The notes beneath the pieces are model-generated. The model saw only the letters and a list, made by a program, of their open reading frames with translations. It did no database searches and had not been told where the DNA came from. A stretch of 64,000 bases of DNA from Deinococcales bacterium (lineage in GTDB: Bacteria; Deinococcota; Deinococci; Deinococcales; JAAFIG01): positions 18,836 through 82,835 of the forward strand of contig JAAFIG010000018.1 in the NCBI GenBank assembly GCA_013298595.1, written 5' to 3'. Both the position numbers and the translations under genes were made by a program. Shown piece by piece: positions 28,895-38,900 of the stretch; within the stretch, counting starts at the first letter, position 1; every line of letters starts with the position of its first letter.

Positions 28895-30844
28895 TTACCA
28901 ACCATCAAATTCACCAGCTCGAGGTAAACGCTTAATTTTACGGATTTCCTCTACAGCCGCTTGTCGAATATGAACCATTTGCACCGATTCATTGGCACTC
29001 GAGGCATTAAAAGCTGCATTTAAAGCAATATTACGAATATTGCCACCCGAAACATCTAACTGCGCTAAGCGTTCATAATTCAGATAACTTGTTGGTGTTT
29101 CAGGTGGGAAAATCCCCTGCCATAATTTGGCTCGAGCTTCCTTATCAGGGGTTGGGTAATGCACCACAAAACGCAAACGCCGTAAAAAAGCACTATCCAT
29201 ATTGCTCTCTTGGTTCGTGGTCAAAATCACCAAACCACGAAACGATTCCATGCGTTGTAGCAAATAACTGACCTCGAGATTAGCATAACGGTCGTTGCTG
29301 TCTTTGACCTCAGAACGCTTACCAAAAATCGCATCAGCTTCATCGAACAATAAAATACAACCACCATACTCGGCAGCATCAAAAAGTTTAGCTAATAACT
29401 TCTCGGATTCACCAATGTACTTAGAAACAATGCTTGGCAAATCAATGCGTTGCAAATCCAAACCCAATTCCTTAGCAATAATTTCAGCACTAAAAGTTTT
29501 ACCAGTCCCACTCGAGCCACCAAATAAAGCACTAATCGCAAAACCACGAGAACTCTCTCGCCGCCAACCCCACTCATCATAAATACGTTGCCGTTCACGC
29601 ACATGACTAACCAAACGTTTCAAGGTATTCAAATCGTGTTCGGGCAAAATAAGTTTAGACCAATCCGCTCGTTCAGCAGGCACAATCCGTTCAGTTAAAC
29701 CCTCGAGCTTAGGACGTACCAAACCCAAACTGTTATCCCATAAACGCTGAGGTAATGCTACAGCCAAATCATCTTGAGCTAAACTTTGTTGAATACTTTT
29801 TTCAACCAAAGCAATTGGAAAATCAAACTGATAACTCAAACGATTTAGTTGCTGCTGTAAAACACCAGAAACTTTGACACCACTGCGCTCCAAACGCTGC
29901 TGCCAATACTCACGTTGCTCGAGACCACTAGGGCGTTCAATCTCGATACGCACCGCCGAAGGACGAGCATTACTGGCATTGCGTCCCGAAATAATCAGTT
30001 TGGACTGAATCCGACTACAAAGTGCTTCGGCAATACGCTGCTTAGGATTTTCGACCGAAGCCTCTGAAACTGTATTGATACCCAAATCAATCAGTAAAAT
30101 TGCATCACTAACGGCTGCAAACCGATTCCAACGCATTGCAATATCATCCAGTACGGCAAAATCAATTTGCTCAAAATACATTTGGAACAAAGGACGCTCC
30201 AACGCCAAAGATAACCCAAGCGCAATATGCAACCGCAACTCTGCTTCCGAACCAATAATCTGCAAAGCATCATGCTCTTGCAACGTCTTAGCCCCTCGAG
30301 CCACAATATCCTCTTGAAGTTGCGTAAATGCTAAATCTACAGCTTGAATACGTTCAACTCGGTTCAGTAAGACAGCATCAGGCTCACAATGATCCAACAA
30401 ACACAAAAACACCCATTCATCCAATACCAACGGACGCAAATTAATTGTTTGCACATTATTGGAATCTGCAAAATGCACCAACTGAAAACGTCGCAAAGCA
30501 CCACTCGCCGCAATAGACAACTGATCTCGAGCAGGATTGCTCGACAAACACCGCAATAAATATCCAAACGTTGGATATTCACCAACCGCAGCATCACTCA
30601 TTGCAGTAGCAACATCTGTTGAGATATTCAAACCAGCTAATAGCAGCAAACAATGCTGCTCAAACAAACTTAGATTCAACTGCGAACAAAAACGTTGCAA
30701 AGCCTCAAATTCAAACCTTGGAATAGCAGTCGTATCAGGAAATTTCATATACACTGCTAACTGCTCGGTAGTCAACATCAAATCATGAAAAGCCTGAGAA
30801 GACGAATAAACAGATTCAGATTTATGCACCTTAGATTTTGCCAT
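28895..30844 (-). CDS. eCIS AAA+ ATPase (Afp15/Pvc15 type)
   Basis: A 649-residue protein from the ATG at 30844 (an ATG eight codons earlier is less likely). The AAA+ module is C-terminal: Walker A GGSSGTGKTFSAE (about residue 435), Walker B CILLFDEADAIFG (about 495), sensor 1 VILTTNQ (about 535) and the arginine-finger region FLRRLRFVV. The N-terminal half is helical. This ATPase is the core eCIS marker, needed for particle assembly or cargo loading. It is downstream of the toxin cassette array in the same direction. Confidence 0.92.
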   Translation of the reverse strand: MAKSKVHKSESVYSSSQAFHDLMLTTEQLAVYMKFPDTTAIPRFEFEALQRFCSQLNLSLFEQHCLLLLAGLNISTDVATAMSDAAVGEYPTFGYLLRCLSSNPARDQLSIAASGALRRFQLVHFADSNNVQTINLRPLVLDEWVFLCLLDHCEPDAVLLNRVERIQAVDLAFTQLQEDIVARGAKTLQEHDALQIIGSEAELRLHIALGLSLALERPLFQMYFEQIDFAVLDDIAMRWNRFAAVSDAILLIDLGINTVSEASVENPKQRIAEALCSRIQSKLIISGRNASNARPSAVRIEIERPSGLEQREYWQQRLERSGVKVSGVLQQQLNRLSYQFDFPIALVEKSIQQSLAQDDLAVALPQRLWDNSLGLVRPKLEGLTERIVPAERADWSKLILPEHDLNTLKRLVSHVRERQRIYDEWGWRRESSRGFAISALFGGSSGTGKTFSAEIIAKELGLDLQRIDLPSIVSKYIGESEKLLAKLFDAAEYGGCILLFDEADAIFGKRSEVKDSNDRYANLEVSYLLQRMESFRGLVILTTNQESNMDSAFLRRLRFVVHYPTPDKEARAKLWQGIFPPETPTSYLNYERLAQLDVSGGNIRNIALNAAFNASSANESVQMVHIRQAAVEEIRKIKRLPRAGEFDGW

Positions 30845-30871
30845 AATACCTCGAGAACAACATGGCAATCA

Positions 30872-31153
30872 TTACATAAAATAAGAAAAGATGCTCGAGA
30901 AGAGATGAGCCTCGAGCGATGCTGCTTTATCTATAATTTTTTTAATGACACTATCTATTTTGCCTTTTATCTTGCCAATAATGGCATTGATTTTTTGTCC
31001 AATACCTGAAATCTTGAAGATTCTTGAGAGGAAAGATAGTGCAAGTGGAATGGTTTTAGCTAAGCTACTTTCGACTTTGGCTACTGCACCGCCAACATCT
31101 CCTCGGGCGATACTGGAAATACTACCCATGATACTCGAGGTATTGTAAAACAT
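30872..31153 (-). pseudogene. Fragment of the DUF4157 toxin trunk
   Basis: A 93-codon frame nearly identical to an internal part of the 35932-40002 toxin: it reads SSIMGSISSIARGDVGGA, KVESSLAKTIPLALSF, IGKIKGKID and ends IIDKAA, then runs into unrelated residues and stops. The intact toxin continues there as KKVMDKAAAVV. The fragment therefore stops exactly where the orphan tail at 31718-33037 starts to match. It carries three CTCGAG copies, like the intact trunk. Probably a relic of trunk replacement; unlikely to be functional. Confidence 0.85.
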
Positions 31154-31156
31154 GTG

Positions 31157-31708
31157 TTACTGGTCTAGTCCATAAGGGTTTAAGTGATCGAAATGACCAT
31201 CTGCACGAGCTTGTGTAACTTGGTTTATTCGATGGAAAGATGGACTCACCTGTCCTGTGGCTGCTAAATGTGACTCGAGATCAATTACTTGGGGTGGAAG
31301 TTTTAATTGTTGAAGTATAGCTATAAATGCAAAAATTTTTAAATTCTCAGGGGAATCATTTTCAATGATTTTCTTTAACGCCAAATCCGGCCACTCACCA
31401 TATAATCCCAATTGGGAAATAGCTTGTTCCCGAATTAAATCGCTACATTCCAAATTTCCTACAATTTTTTGAAGAGTATTTTTAATGTGGTTTACTTCAT
31501 CAATACTAACTAAGTCTCGATAGAAACCAAGCATTCGTAAAGATTCCTCTGTAAATTTTTCATTCTTTGATTGCGAAATAAATAATTCTATATCTTTTAT
31601 GAACTCAAGTGGTGGGTCTGACCAAAGCTCATAAAACAAATTAGCGACGGATTCGTCCCAGAAATTATTCTTGTAAGCCAGTTTGATTTTTTCGACAATC
31701 TGTTGCAT
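31157..31708 (-). CDS. Putative immunity protein for the orphan toxin tail
   Basis: A 183-residue cytoplasmic-looking protein, helix-rich with HEAT-like periodicity (LIREQAISQLGLYGEWPDLA). No family is recognised. It starts 9 bp after the stop of the toxin tail at 31718-33037, the usual place for an immunity gene. It is unrelated to the two other immunity-like genes in the array, which fits the tail being unrelated too. The assignment is by position. Confidence 0.5.
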   Translation of the reverse strand: MQQIVEKIKLAYKNNFWDESVANLFYELWSDPPLEFIKDIELFISQSKNEKFTEESLRMLGFYRDLVSIDEVNHIKNTLQKIVGNLECSDLIREQAISQLGLYGEWPDLALKKIIENDSPENLKIFAFIAILQQLKLPPQVIDLESHLAATGQVSPSFHRINQVTQARADGHFDHLNPYGLDQ

Positions 31709-31717
31709 TACAATACC

Positions 31718-33037
31718 TCATTGTAAAATTCTGTTGAGTTCATAGATTATTTTTGCCGCTGTACTAAGCGCATTATTGACCTTAGAAAATTCAGATGAAT
31801 TCATGTTTTTACTAAAATCACCCAAACCGCGTTGGCTTATTTCAGTTTGTGTTCTGTCTGTAATCGCTATATTAAATAATGGTGAACGATTATTAAAAGA
31901 GCCTCTTGCATGTGCATTTTGGAGATTTGGTAATCGGGTATTTGCTGCATTAATTCGATCAATCCATGCTTGTTCTGTTGTTCCAATTTTCTTACCTGCT
32001 GTTGTACCCTTAGCGGGGTCAACTACTGCTGCTGAACGTCGTGCTAATGCAGTCTCATACTCAGGTGTTCCAGGTGTTAATGTTTTCAGATCGCGTTCAG
32101 CAGCCCCAAAATTACTACCTTTAGTTTGATTTTCACGGTTCTCACCAACCCATAGATTCTCAAGACGACTAAATTCCTTGTTTAAATAGCCTTTTAACTT
32201 ATTCTTAATGACTTGTAGATCAGAATTGGCGGGATTAAACCCTTTTGCTGCTAACCATGTTTGTGCTTCTGCATAAGTTTTGCCGTTCGGTTGGGCTAAT
32301 GTGTTTTTGAAGATATCATCGAACGCTTGTGTATGACGACGATCTTCACCGTCTGCTAAAGTTCCAAGTGCATTTTTTGTTGCAGTAGAAAAGGCTGGGC
32401 GACCACCTGACCAAAACTCATGTTTTAGTTGTGAGAAATTCAAGTTCAATTTGAGTGTCGTGCTTGCGCCGTGTTTTTCAACTTGGTCAAAAATATCTCT
32501 GACGCTGAATTCAACGCCATTGACTGCTTCAGTGGCATGACGATTCATTACTGTATCATCAACCGTCCCAGAAGCAGCCTTTTTTGCAAGTGTTGTTTTT
32601 GCACTATTGATTTTAGCTCGAGCTTGTGCAATTGAACTGGCTACTAATGGCAGGATATTCTTGGTTCTGGCTTCTGTTTCAAGTGCATTTATTTGAGCGG
32701 TAGCTTCTCGAGGTGTGGAGGCAATCCAAAGTTCTGGTCGGCTATTGGTTACTTTTACCCAGACACTGTGTTGTTTTTTACCTGCGGTAAATGATTTCTT
32801 GCCAAACACACCGTTTATTAGTTTCTTAATGTCATTGACTGTTTTATCTGCAACCTCTTTGCCTTTGTCTACACCTTTACTAACTGCACTTACAACAGCA
32901 GCAGCCTTGTCCATGACTTTTTTTCTGCGTTTAATAGTACGAAACTCGAGGACAGAACGACTAGTTCTAAATCTCGAGACTCGAGAATCATATTTTTCTG
33001 TTATGGCATTGTCTTTCACAGCGTTACTGTATTTCAA
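31718..33037 (-). CDS. Orphan polymorphic toxin C-terminal module
   Basis: A 439-codon frame without its own DUF4157 trunk. After about 40 unrelated residues it reads KKVMDKAAAVVSAVSKGVDK and KLINGVFGKKSFTAGKKQHS, matching the pre-toxin region of the 35932-40002 protein. It then diverges into a different tail of about 340 residues with GEDRRHTQAFDDIFKN, a motif I associate loosely with toxin domains of DUF4157 proteins. The activity is not recognised. The ATG at 33037 overlaps the preceding immunity gene by 14 bp; the true start, if translated, may be internal. Most likely a spare tail usable by recombination. Confidence 0.7.
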   Translation of the reverse strand: MKYSNAVKDNAITEKYDSRVSRFRTSRSVLEFRTIKRRKKVMDKAAAVVSAVSKGVDKGKEVADKTVNDIKKLINGVFGKKSFTAGKKQHSVWVKVTNSRPELWIASTPREATAQINALETEARTKNILPLVASSIAQARAKINSAKTTLAKKAASGTVDDTVMNRHATEAVNGVEFSVRDIFDQVEKHGASTTLKLNLNFSQLKHEFWSGGRPAFSTATKNALGTLADGEDRRHTQAFDDIFKNTLAQPNGKTYAEAQTWLAAKGFNPANSDLQVIKNKLKGYLNKEFSRLENLWVGENRENQTKGSNFGAAERDLKTLTPGTPEYETALARRSAAVVDPAKGTTAGKKIGTTEQAWIDRINAANTRLPNLQNAHARGSFNNRSPLFNIAITDRTQTEISQRGLGDFSKNMNSSEFSKVNNALSTAAKIIYELNRILQ

Positions 33038-34169
33038 AACTATTTAACTCAAGATTTTCTAGCATTTCATCCCAACCATATTTCTGGGCTAGGTGTAGTG
33101 CTGCGTCATAACTTTGCTTATATGGGAAACCAAGATTCATAGCTGACCAGAAAGAAGCACTAATGAGAGCTTCGTAACTGCGTTTTCCATCATTTAAGTC
33201 AATATCAAGTTTTGTAGCCGCTTCCATATGCTCAACGCCTCTATAAGAGGAGACATGCGAAAGCTCGCCTAAGGTCTTAACAGCAGTAAATAATGGATCG
33301 CTTTGAATGTGCATAGGTATTGGCGGTTCATTTAAGTGTGTATATGGCTGAGAAACTGATAAGGCAAGACTGTGAATTGTATGGTGTGGACTTCGATAGC
33401 TTCTAAAAGGTTCAATGGGTTCGGCTGAAGATAACGGATAATCAAAAGGTGCTGCTTTATCAACACCAAACCACATAAAATCAATTGTAGCAAGCAAAGG
33501 CTTTTTCTCAGTAACTCGTAAATTCCATGCTCTAGTAGCTATTATGGCTCGAGCTGCATCATTCCATCCATGAAACACATCATCGTATTTTGGCAAGACT
33601 GCTTCATCGTTCATAAGAGACAAAAGCAGATTGGAGAATTGTTGTGTTTCTGAAGTTGGATCAATACCCATCAGCAACGAAGCTCTTTTTTGTTGTGAAG
33701 CATTATTCAGAATAACAATATTTTCCGTATCACCTAAAAATGCGTCAAGTCTGTCAAAAAATCTAACATCACCACCTAGATTTAGGTGCGCTTGTCGTAG
33801 TTCTACTTGTACAAGATGCCATTTTTCATAAATAAATTGCCAATTACCTATTGCTAATTGTATATAGATAATCCAATTCGGAATTAGGTTCTTTAATGTA
33901 GGGGAAATAGTAATTGCACCATATCGCTGAACAGATACAACAGGAGAGTCTTCAAGCATTGTGTTTGGGAGTATTCGCACGCCAATCCAATTTGAATCCT
34001 CCGCTGCCCATACTGCTTGTTGAGCAAAGAATCCAACGTGCCAAAAACCATACTGTACTAAGCTCGCAATTTGTGCCTCTGAAACACCAAACTCTGCATC
34101 CAACACAGTTTTAGCTTCTTGTGATAGCTTAAAAGTATTGAGTATATGAAGCAGTGAATCGTTCATCAT
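33024..34169 (-). CDS. Putative immunity protein 2 (paralogue of 34802-35935)
   Basis: A 381-residue protein starting at the ATG at 34169, which overlaps the TGA of the preceding toxin remnant (ATGA), the same junction as in the intact pair. The frame continues upstream, but only the ATGA position fits the coupling. The C-terminal region (GVEHMEAATKLDIDLND...WSAMNLGFPYKQSYDAALHL) aligns with the 34802-35935 product (GTEHLMLAAHFDMEED...YWCAENAGVTSLGALEAA). No known domain. It contains one CTCGAG in 1.1 kb, far below the local average. Confidence 0.6.
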   Translation of the reverse strand: MMNDSLLHILNTFKLSQEAKTVLDAEFGVSEAQIASLVQYGFWHVGFFAQQAVWAAEDSNWIGVRILPNTMLEDSPVVSVQRYGAITISPTLKNLIPNWIIYIQLAIGNWQFIYEKWHLVQVELRQAHLNLGGDVRFFDRLDAFLGDTENIVILNNASQQKRASLLMGIDPTSETQQFSNLLLSLMNDEAVLPKYDDVFHGWNDAARAIIATRAWNLRVTEKKPLLATIDFMWFGVDKAAPFDYPLSSAEPIEPFRSYRSPHHTIHSLALSVSQPYTHLNEPPIPMHIQSDPLFTAVKTLGELSHVSSYRGVEHMEAATKLDIDLNDGKRSYEALISASFWSAMNLGFPYKQSYDAALHLAQKYGWDEMLENLELNSFEIQ

Positions 34170-34775
34170 GAAATTACCGGAATCGCCCGAATTACTTGAG
34201 CTTGCCAAACGGAAGTTGCTCTACTGCGTAATTGTCCAAGAATACCTGCATGAACTGCGTGATCTCCATCCTTAGTACTATTTGCAAGGGCTGCCTGCAC
34301 TGCGGAAACTCCGTTACCTAGCGCTTGCGTGAAGGCATTAGCTGTTAATTCGTTAGCGTATACGCATTTGATTTATCACAGGTACCATAACCCCTGCTGG
34401 CGCATTCCTAAGCATTCGAGTCACATTTACAGCAACTTCCTCGAGCGCATTATCATTCGCGGTTACTTCAATTAAATTAGAACCTTGAGGTGTTGCTTGA
34501 GTAACACCACTGATTTCATAAACACCTTTCATAAAGGCTTGCCACGCTCCATTTTGCGGATTAACCTCGAGTCGTTTGCTTTTACCTTTTGGTGTGATAA
34601 CCATGACTACTCGTTGTTCACTGGGTTGTAAATCATTTTGAATTTGTGTTTGGATAGCGTCTGCAAGGAAGGTTTTATGCACTGCATTACCTAGTTTGCA
34701 TTCTCTGTGTGTATCTTTATGAATAAGAATCGCAGTTAAACCATTACCTCGAGTGCTACAATAGTAAGCTTTCAC
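34166..34775 (-). pseudogene. Frameshifted toxin tail paralogous to the intact toxin C-terminus
   Basis: The first frame (34353-34775) reads GNGLTAILIHKDTHR, matching GNGLSAILIHRDTHR in the intact toxin, and ends at TAA. A second frame continues ELTANAFTQALGNGVSAVQ, ALANSTKDGDHAVHA and QLRSRATSVWQAQ to the TGA at 34166, matching the toxin's last 60 residues (NGISAVTNALANSTKDGDKS). The shift lies at about 34345-34375. The trunk is missing. The region keeps its coupled immunity-like gene, so it is a decayed or stored tail. Confidence 0.8.
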
Positions 34776-34801
34776 TACTTTATGTGGTTCTTTTCACATA
34801 T

Positions 34802-35935
34802 TTAGGTCAAATATTTATTGTACAAATCAAGGTATTCAACTAGAACAGCGTGAGCATCAACCCAATTATTCTTTTCAGATATAAATATGGCTGCTTCAAG
34901 AGCGCCTAAAGAAGTAACACCTGCATTTTCTGCACACCAATACCCACAATTGACCAGTGCATTCCAAGCATAGATAGGGCTGTCTTCTTCCATGTCAAAA
35001 TGAGCGGCAAGCATCAGATGTTCTGTTCCCACATAACCGTCGTAACCAGCTTCTTCAATTGCTTGTATAACCATATACAGTGGATGTTCACGCATGTGTT
35101 TTGGAACTACATAATCTCCATCGTTCTCGAGAAAAAAACTGCCCGCAGCTTGGGAGACAGCATACCTACAATTCTCACTCATTGATGGTAATTGTGTTAC
35201 TTCATAACTTACTGCATCAAAGAAAGAAATTTGAAAGAATGATTCCCATGTTATATCAATTGCTGTATTCCAATCAACTTCAAATATATTTTTATTGGCT
35301 TGGTTGGTGAAAAAATTATAAGCAAAAGAATTAAGATAACCATAATCATATTTCCAACTAGTTGAAATATGATTATGATTTGATTTTACAGCTTCTATTT
35401 CACGTCTTAACATTTTGTTTTCATTTGAAGAATCAGAGGCTAAAATAAAAGTAAGATCATATTGATCTCTTACAGTTAAATTATCAATTATTTCACCTGA
35501 GACTAGGGTGAGTATTTCATCATTCAAAACTTCATTTTTAAGCATTCCTGCCAATGATCTAATTAATCGTTCAAGTTCAGGTAGTTTTCTTCGCAATTCT
35601 AATTGATAATTCTCACTAAATCGAATTCCCCCAAAGAAATACATTAAACTAGGAATAAAGTTATTTTTTTGTTTACCCAAAGTAATTTTTGCATTAGTAT
35701 CTGGGTTTAGTTGAACAATTGACCACTGTTCGATTGGAAGCCAAGGGATAATTCTGAGGCAATAAAGTAAATTGGTTCCTTGTTGTTTTAGTATAGGTAT
35801 TAAGCTCCAATTTCCTTGTTTAAGAATTTCAATAAATAAAGTATTTGATATATCAAGACTTACAGGAAACAGATGAGGAATACCTGTCTGAATAGATTCA
35901 GTGAATTCATTTCTTATCTCTTCAATACGGGTCAT
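34802..35935 (-). CDS. Putative immunity protein 1
   Basis: A 377-residue protein whose ATG overlaps the toxin stop (ATGA at 35932-35935), giving tight translational coupling to the DUF4157 toxin. No signal peptide and no recognised domain, so it is likely to bind the toxin in the cytoplasm. It is paralogous to 33024-34169, mainly in the last 120 residues (GYVGTEHLMLAAHFDMEEDS). The region is strikingly AT-rich and has a single CTCGAG, suggesting recent acquisition with the tail. Immunity role is inferred from position and pairing. Confidence 0.6.
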   Translation of the reverse strand: MTRIEEIRNEFTESIQTGIPHLFPVSLDISNTLFIEILKQGNWSLIPILKQQGTNLLYCLRIIPWLPIEQWSIVQLNPDTNAKITLGKQKNNFIPSLMYFFGGIRFSENYQLELRRKLPELERLIRSLAGMLKNEVLNDEILTLVSGEIIDNLTVRDQYDLTFILASDSSNENKMLRREIEAVKSNHNHISTSWKYDYGYLNSFAYNFFTNQANKNIFEVDWNTAIDITWESFFQISFFDAVSYEVTQLPSMSENCRYAVSQAAGSFFLENDGDYVVPKHMREHPLYMVIQAIEEAGYDGYVGTEHLMLAAHFDMEEDSPIYAWNALVNCGYWCAENAGVTSLGALEAAIFISEKNNWVDAHAVLVEYLDLYNKYLT

Positions 35936-38900
35936 ACTCGTACCGCCGCTGTAAAGCTAGACCAAGTTTCTGAAGCTTGAGTACGTAATCTACGTAGTGC
36001 TTGACTATGTGTGCTTTTATCTCCATCTTTTGTACTATTTGCAAGTGCGTTAGTTACTGCGCTAATGCCATTTGTAAGAGCTGAAGTAAATGACGAACGC
36101 ATGGCATTGCTAATTTCATCAGCGGTTTTTACTGAAATTTGATCAGCAGTAACAGCACTAGATAGGTCTGAACTAATTTGATCGGCTACTTCATCAGCAT
36201 TTTTCGTCGCAGATTTGAATTTTTGAGCTACTCGAATTGTATGGTCAGTTACCTCAACAGATACATCCATACCTGCCGCTTTATTCTTAATTACTTGAAA
36301 ATGCTTACTAATAAACGATTCCCAATGAACTCGAGAAGGATTTACAGCGGCTTGTTTGCCGCCATTAACAAAAATTACTATTTGAAATTTTTCTGCTGAC
36401 TTCTTAGCTTTTTCAACAATTAAACGCAATGTTGGAGCAGCACTTAATTCCGAATGAACTGCTTGATCTGCTAGACGATGTGTATCCCTATGAATGAGAA
36501 TAGCTGATAACCCATTGCCGTTTTGTGGAATGAGATTAGCTCGAGCAGTAAGTTGGGTTTTTAGGATTCCCAATTTGCCTGTTGATGGCATTGCATTTGC
36601 TAGCGCCACATAGTGGTTTCGCATTCCAATAGCAAACTTATCAGCAGGTACGTGATGAGATTCACGTTTTTCACCACTCGTATCAGGACGATTATCTTCA
36701 ATCGGATGTAAACCAACAACAGGTGGTTGACCTCCTCCAGCCGCATCGAATAACACGGCAAAAATAGGTGCAATACCATTCTGAGCATTTGTTACAAGAA
36801 GTCTTACTTCGCGCAAATAATCTGATTCTGAAAGAGAATTTTTACGACTCTCTAATGCACTCATGTCGGTATTTAATTTTTGAACAATTTGGCTTACTCG
36901 AGGTTCTTGATTTGTTATTTGAGTCTCGAGAGCAGTATTACCTTTAGCTAATTTCTTAATGTTTTTAAGTTGTTCTCGAGCCTCAAGAGGAACAGATGCA
37001 ACTTTAAGGGTGGGGCGATTATTTGCAAATTCCACCCATGTTTGATGTTGCTCTTTACCAGCTTTGAATGCTTTCTTTTCTCCGAATACACCGTTTATTA
37101 TTTTTTTAACACCATTGACTGCTTTACCTGCTACTTCTTTACCTTTGTCTACACCTTTACCAACTGCACTTGCCATTTTTGCGACTACAGCAGCTGCTTT
37201 ATCCATCACTTTTTTGACAACACCATCTATTTTGCCCTTTATCTTGCCAATAATGGCTTTGATTCTCTGCCCAATTCCGCTCACTTTGAAGATTCTCGAG
37301 AGGAACGATAGGGCAAGTGGAATGGTTTTAGCTAAGCTACTTTCGACTTTGGCTATCGCTCCGCCGACATCTCCTCGAGCGATACTCGAGATACTACCCA
37401 TAATTGAACTGACTAAACTTGCTATTCTCGAGCCTTCGTTGATGACAAATTTTATCATTTCAAATCCGGTCATGAAGGCTTGGATTAAGCCTCCTCCGGG
37501 TATGAACATAGTGATAAGTTTTGTTACTGCGGCTTGGATAACACTGGTTTTAACAAAATCTTTGGTTCCTTCGACGATTTCTGTTTTAACGCTGCCTTCG
37601 TGGGCTTGCATTCCTTCGGCAGCCATCATGCCTTTGGACATCATGTTCTGTACAAAATCCACTTTGGTTTCGGCTATCTTGGTTTTTTCTTCGCCTAGTT
37701 TTTTCACTAGGCTTTTGCGGAAATTAGCGTAAGTGACTCCAAGTACAGTCAGGGCTAGGGTGAATACGCCTTTGACATCGAGGTTGCTGGGGAATGCCAG
37801 TCCGCTTTCGCCTGTTAGCCATTGTCCTAATCCGTTGGTGAGGTGTTTTTTGGCATTGGCGGCGAAATTGCTAACACCACCTTTGAGGGCTTGAACAAGG
37901 TTTTTAATAAATTTGCCTGGATTTTTGATGACATCCATGATGACATCGCCAGCGCTTTTTAAGCCGTCTATCAGTTGTTTGCCTGTGCCGCCAAACATGG
38001 CGCCAACTGCCTCGAGGGCGATTTCGGCGAGTTTGCGGATGCTGCCGACAATCAAGTTTTTAACTTGACTGATGGGTTTCATCACGGCAGCTTTGATTTT
38101 GTCTTTGACTTCGCCGAGGTTAAAGACACGGAAGGAGCTGATACCGTCTTTGATGCCTTGCCAAGCTTCGCCAATGTTGATTTTGCTTAGTTCTTTTTTG
38201 AACCATGCCCATGCTTTGGGTATAGCATTGCTTTCGCGTAATGCTTTGACCATGTCTTTGATCGGACCTGGTACAAGGTTGGCGAGGGCATCGAGGATGG
38301 CGTTGGGGTTTTGTTCGACTTTTTCGCCTGTTACTAGGTCTTTACCAAACACCGAACAAATTTGTTTATACCCAGGTATAACTCCGAGGAAATCTGAGAT
38401 TGCACCTTTAATACTAAAACGTTGAATTGGTAGTGCTTCGCGCTGCAAGGTAAAACTGGTTTCTCGAGTTTGGCTGCTTTTGCGTTGAATTTTTCTCGGA
38501 GCATCACTTTGCAGATTGGCGTTGTAAATGCCTTCGGTTTGCTTATTTTGCGCGGTTCCATCTTTCTCGAGATGAGGTGCAAGATGTGTTGCCCGTGGGA
38601 AAGCGGGTTGTTCGCCGTGTACAGCGTTGGTTAAGGCTTGCCATTGTGGGCTAACAGCTTTGCCTGTGCTTGGGTCATGTAGGTTACTGGCTCGAGCAGA
38701 GAGGTTTTCTACAGTACTAGATCGAGCACCCTGCATAAACTGTTCATGAGTTGCGCTGCGTGGTGCGGCTGGGAAACCCATGTATTTTTGGTAATCGTTG
38801 CTTGGTGTTTGTTTTGTTTCTCGAGTGGCGGCTTGCTCGAGGTTGCCTTTATTACTAGCAGCTTTCTTACCTTCTTCTCGAGCAGCACTTTCCAAAGCTG

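Noticed and set aside
28648..28914. Minus-strand frame across repeat copy B
   Set aside because: It overlaps the 3' ends of two well-supported genes and only its repeat part resembles anything.
31718..33037. Orphan tail as a complete stand-alone secreted toxin
   Set aside because: It lacks DUF4157, signal peptide and a good ribosome site; the first 40 residues match nothing. A stored tail explains it better.
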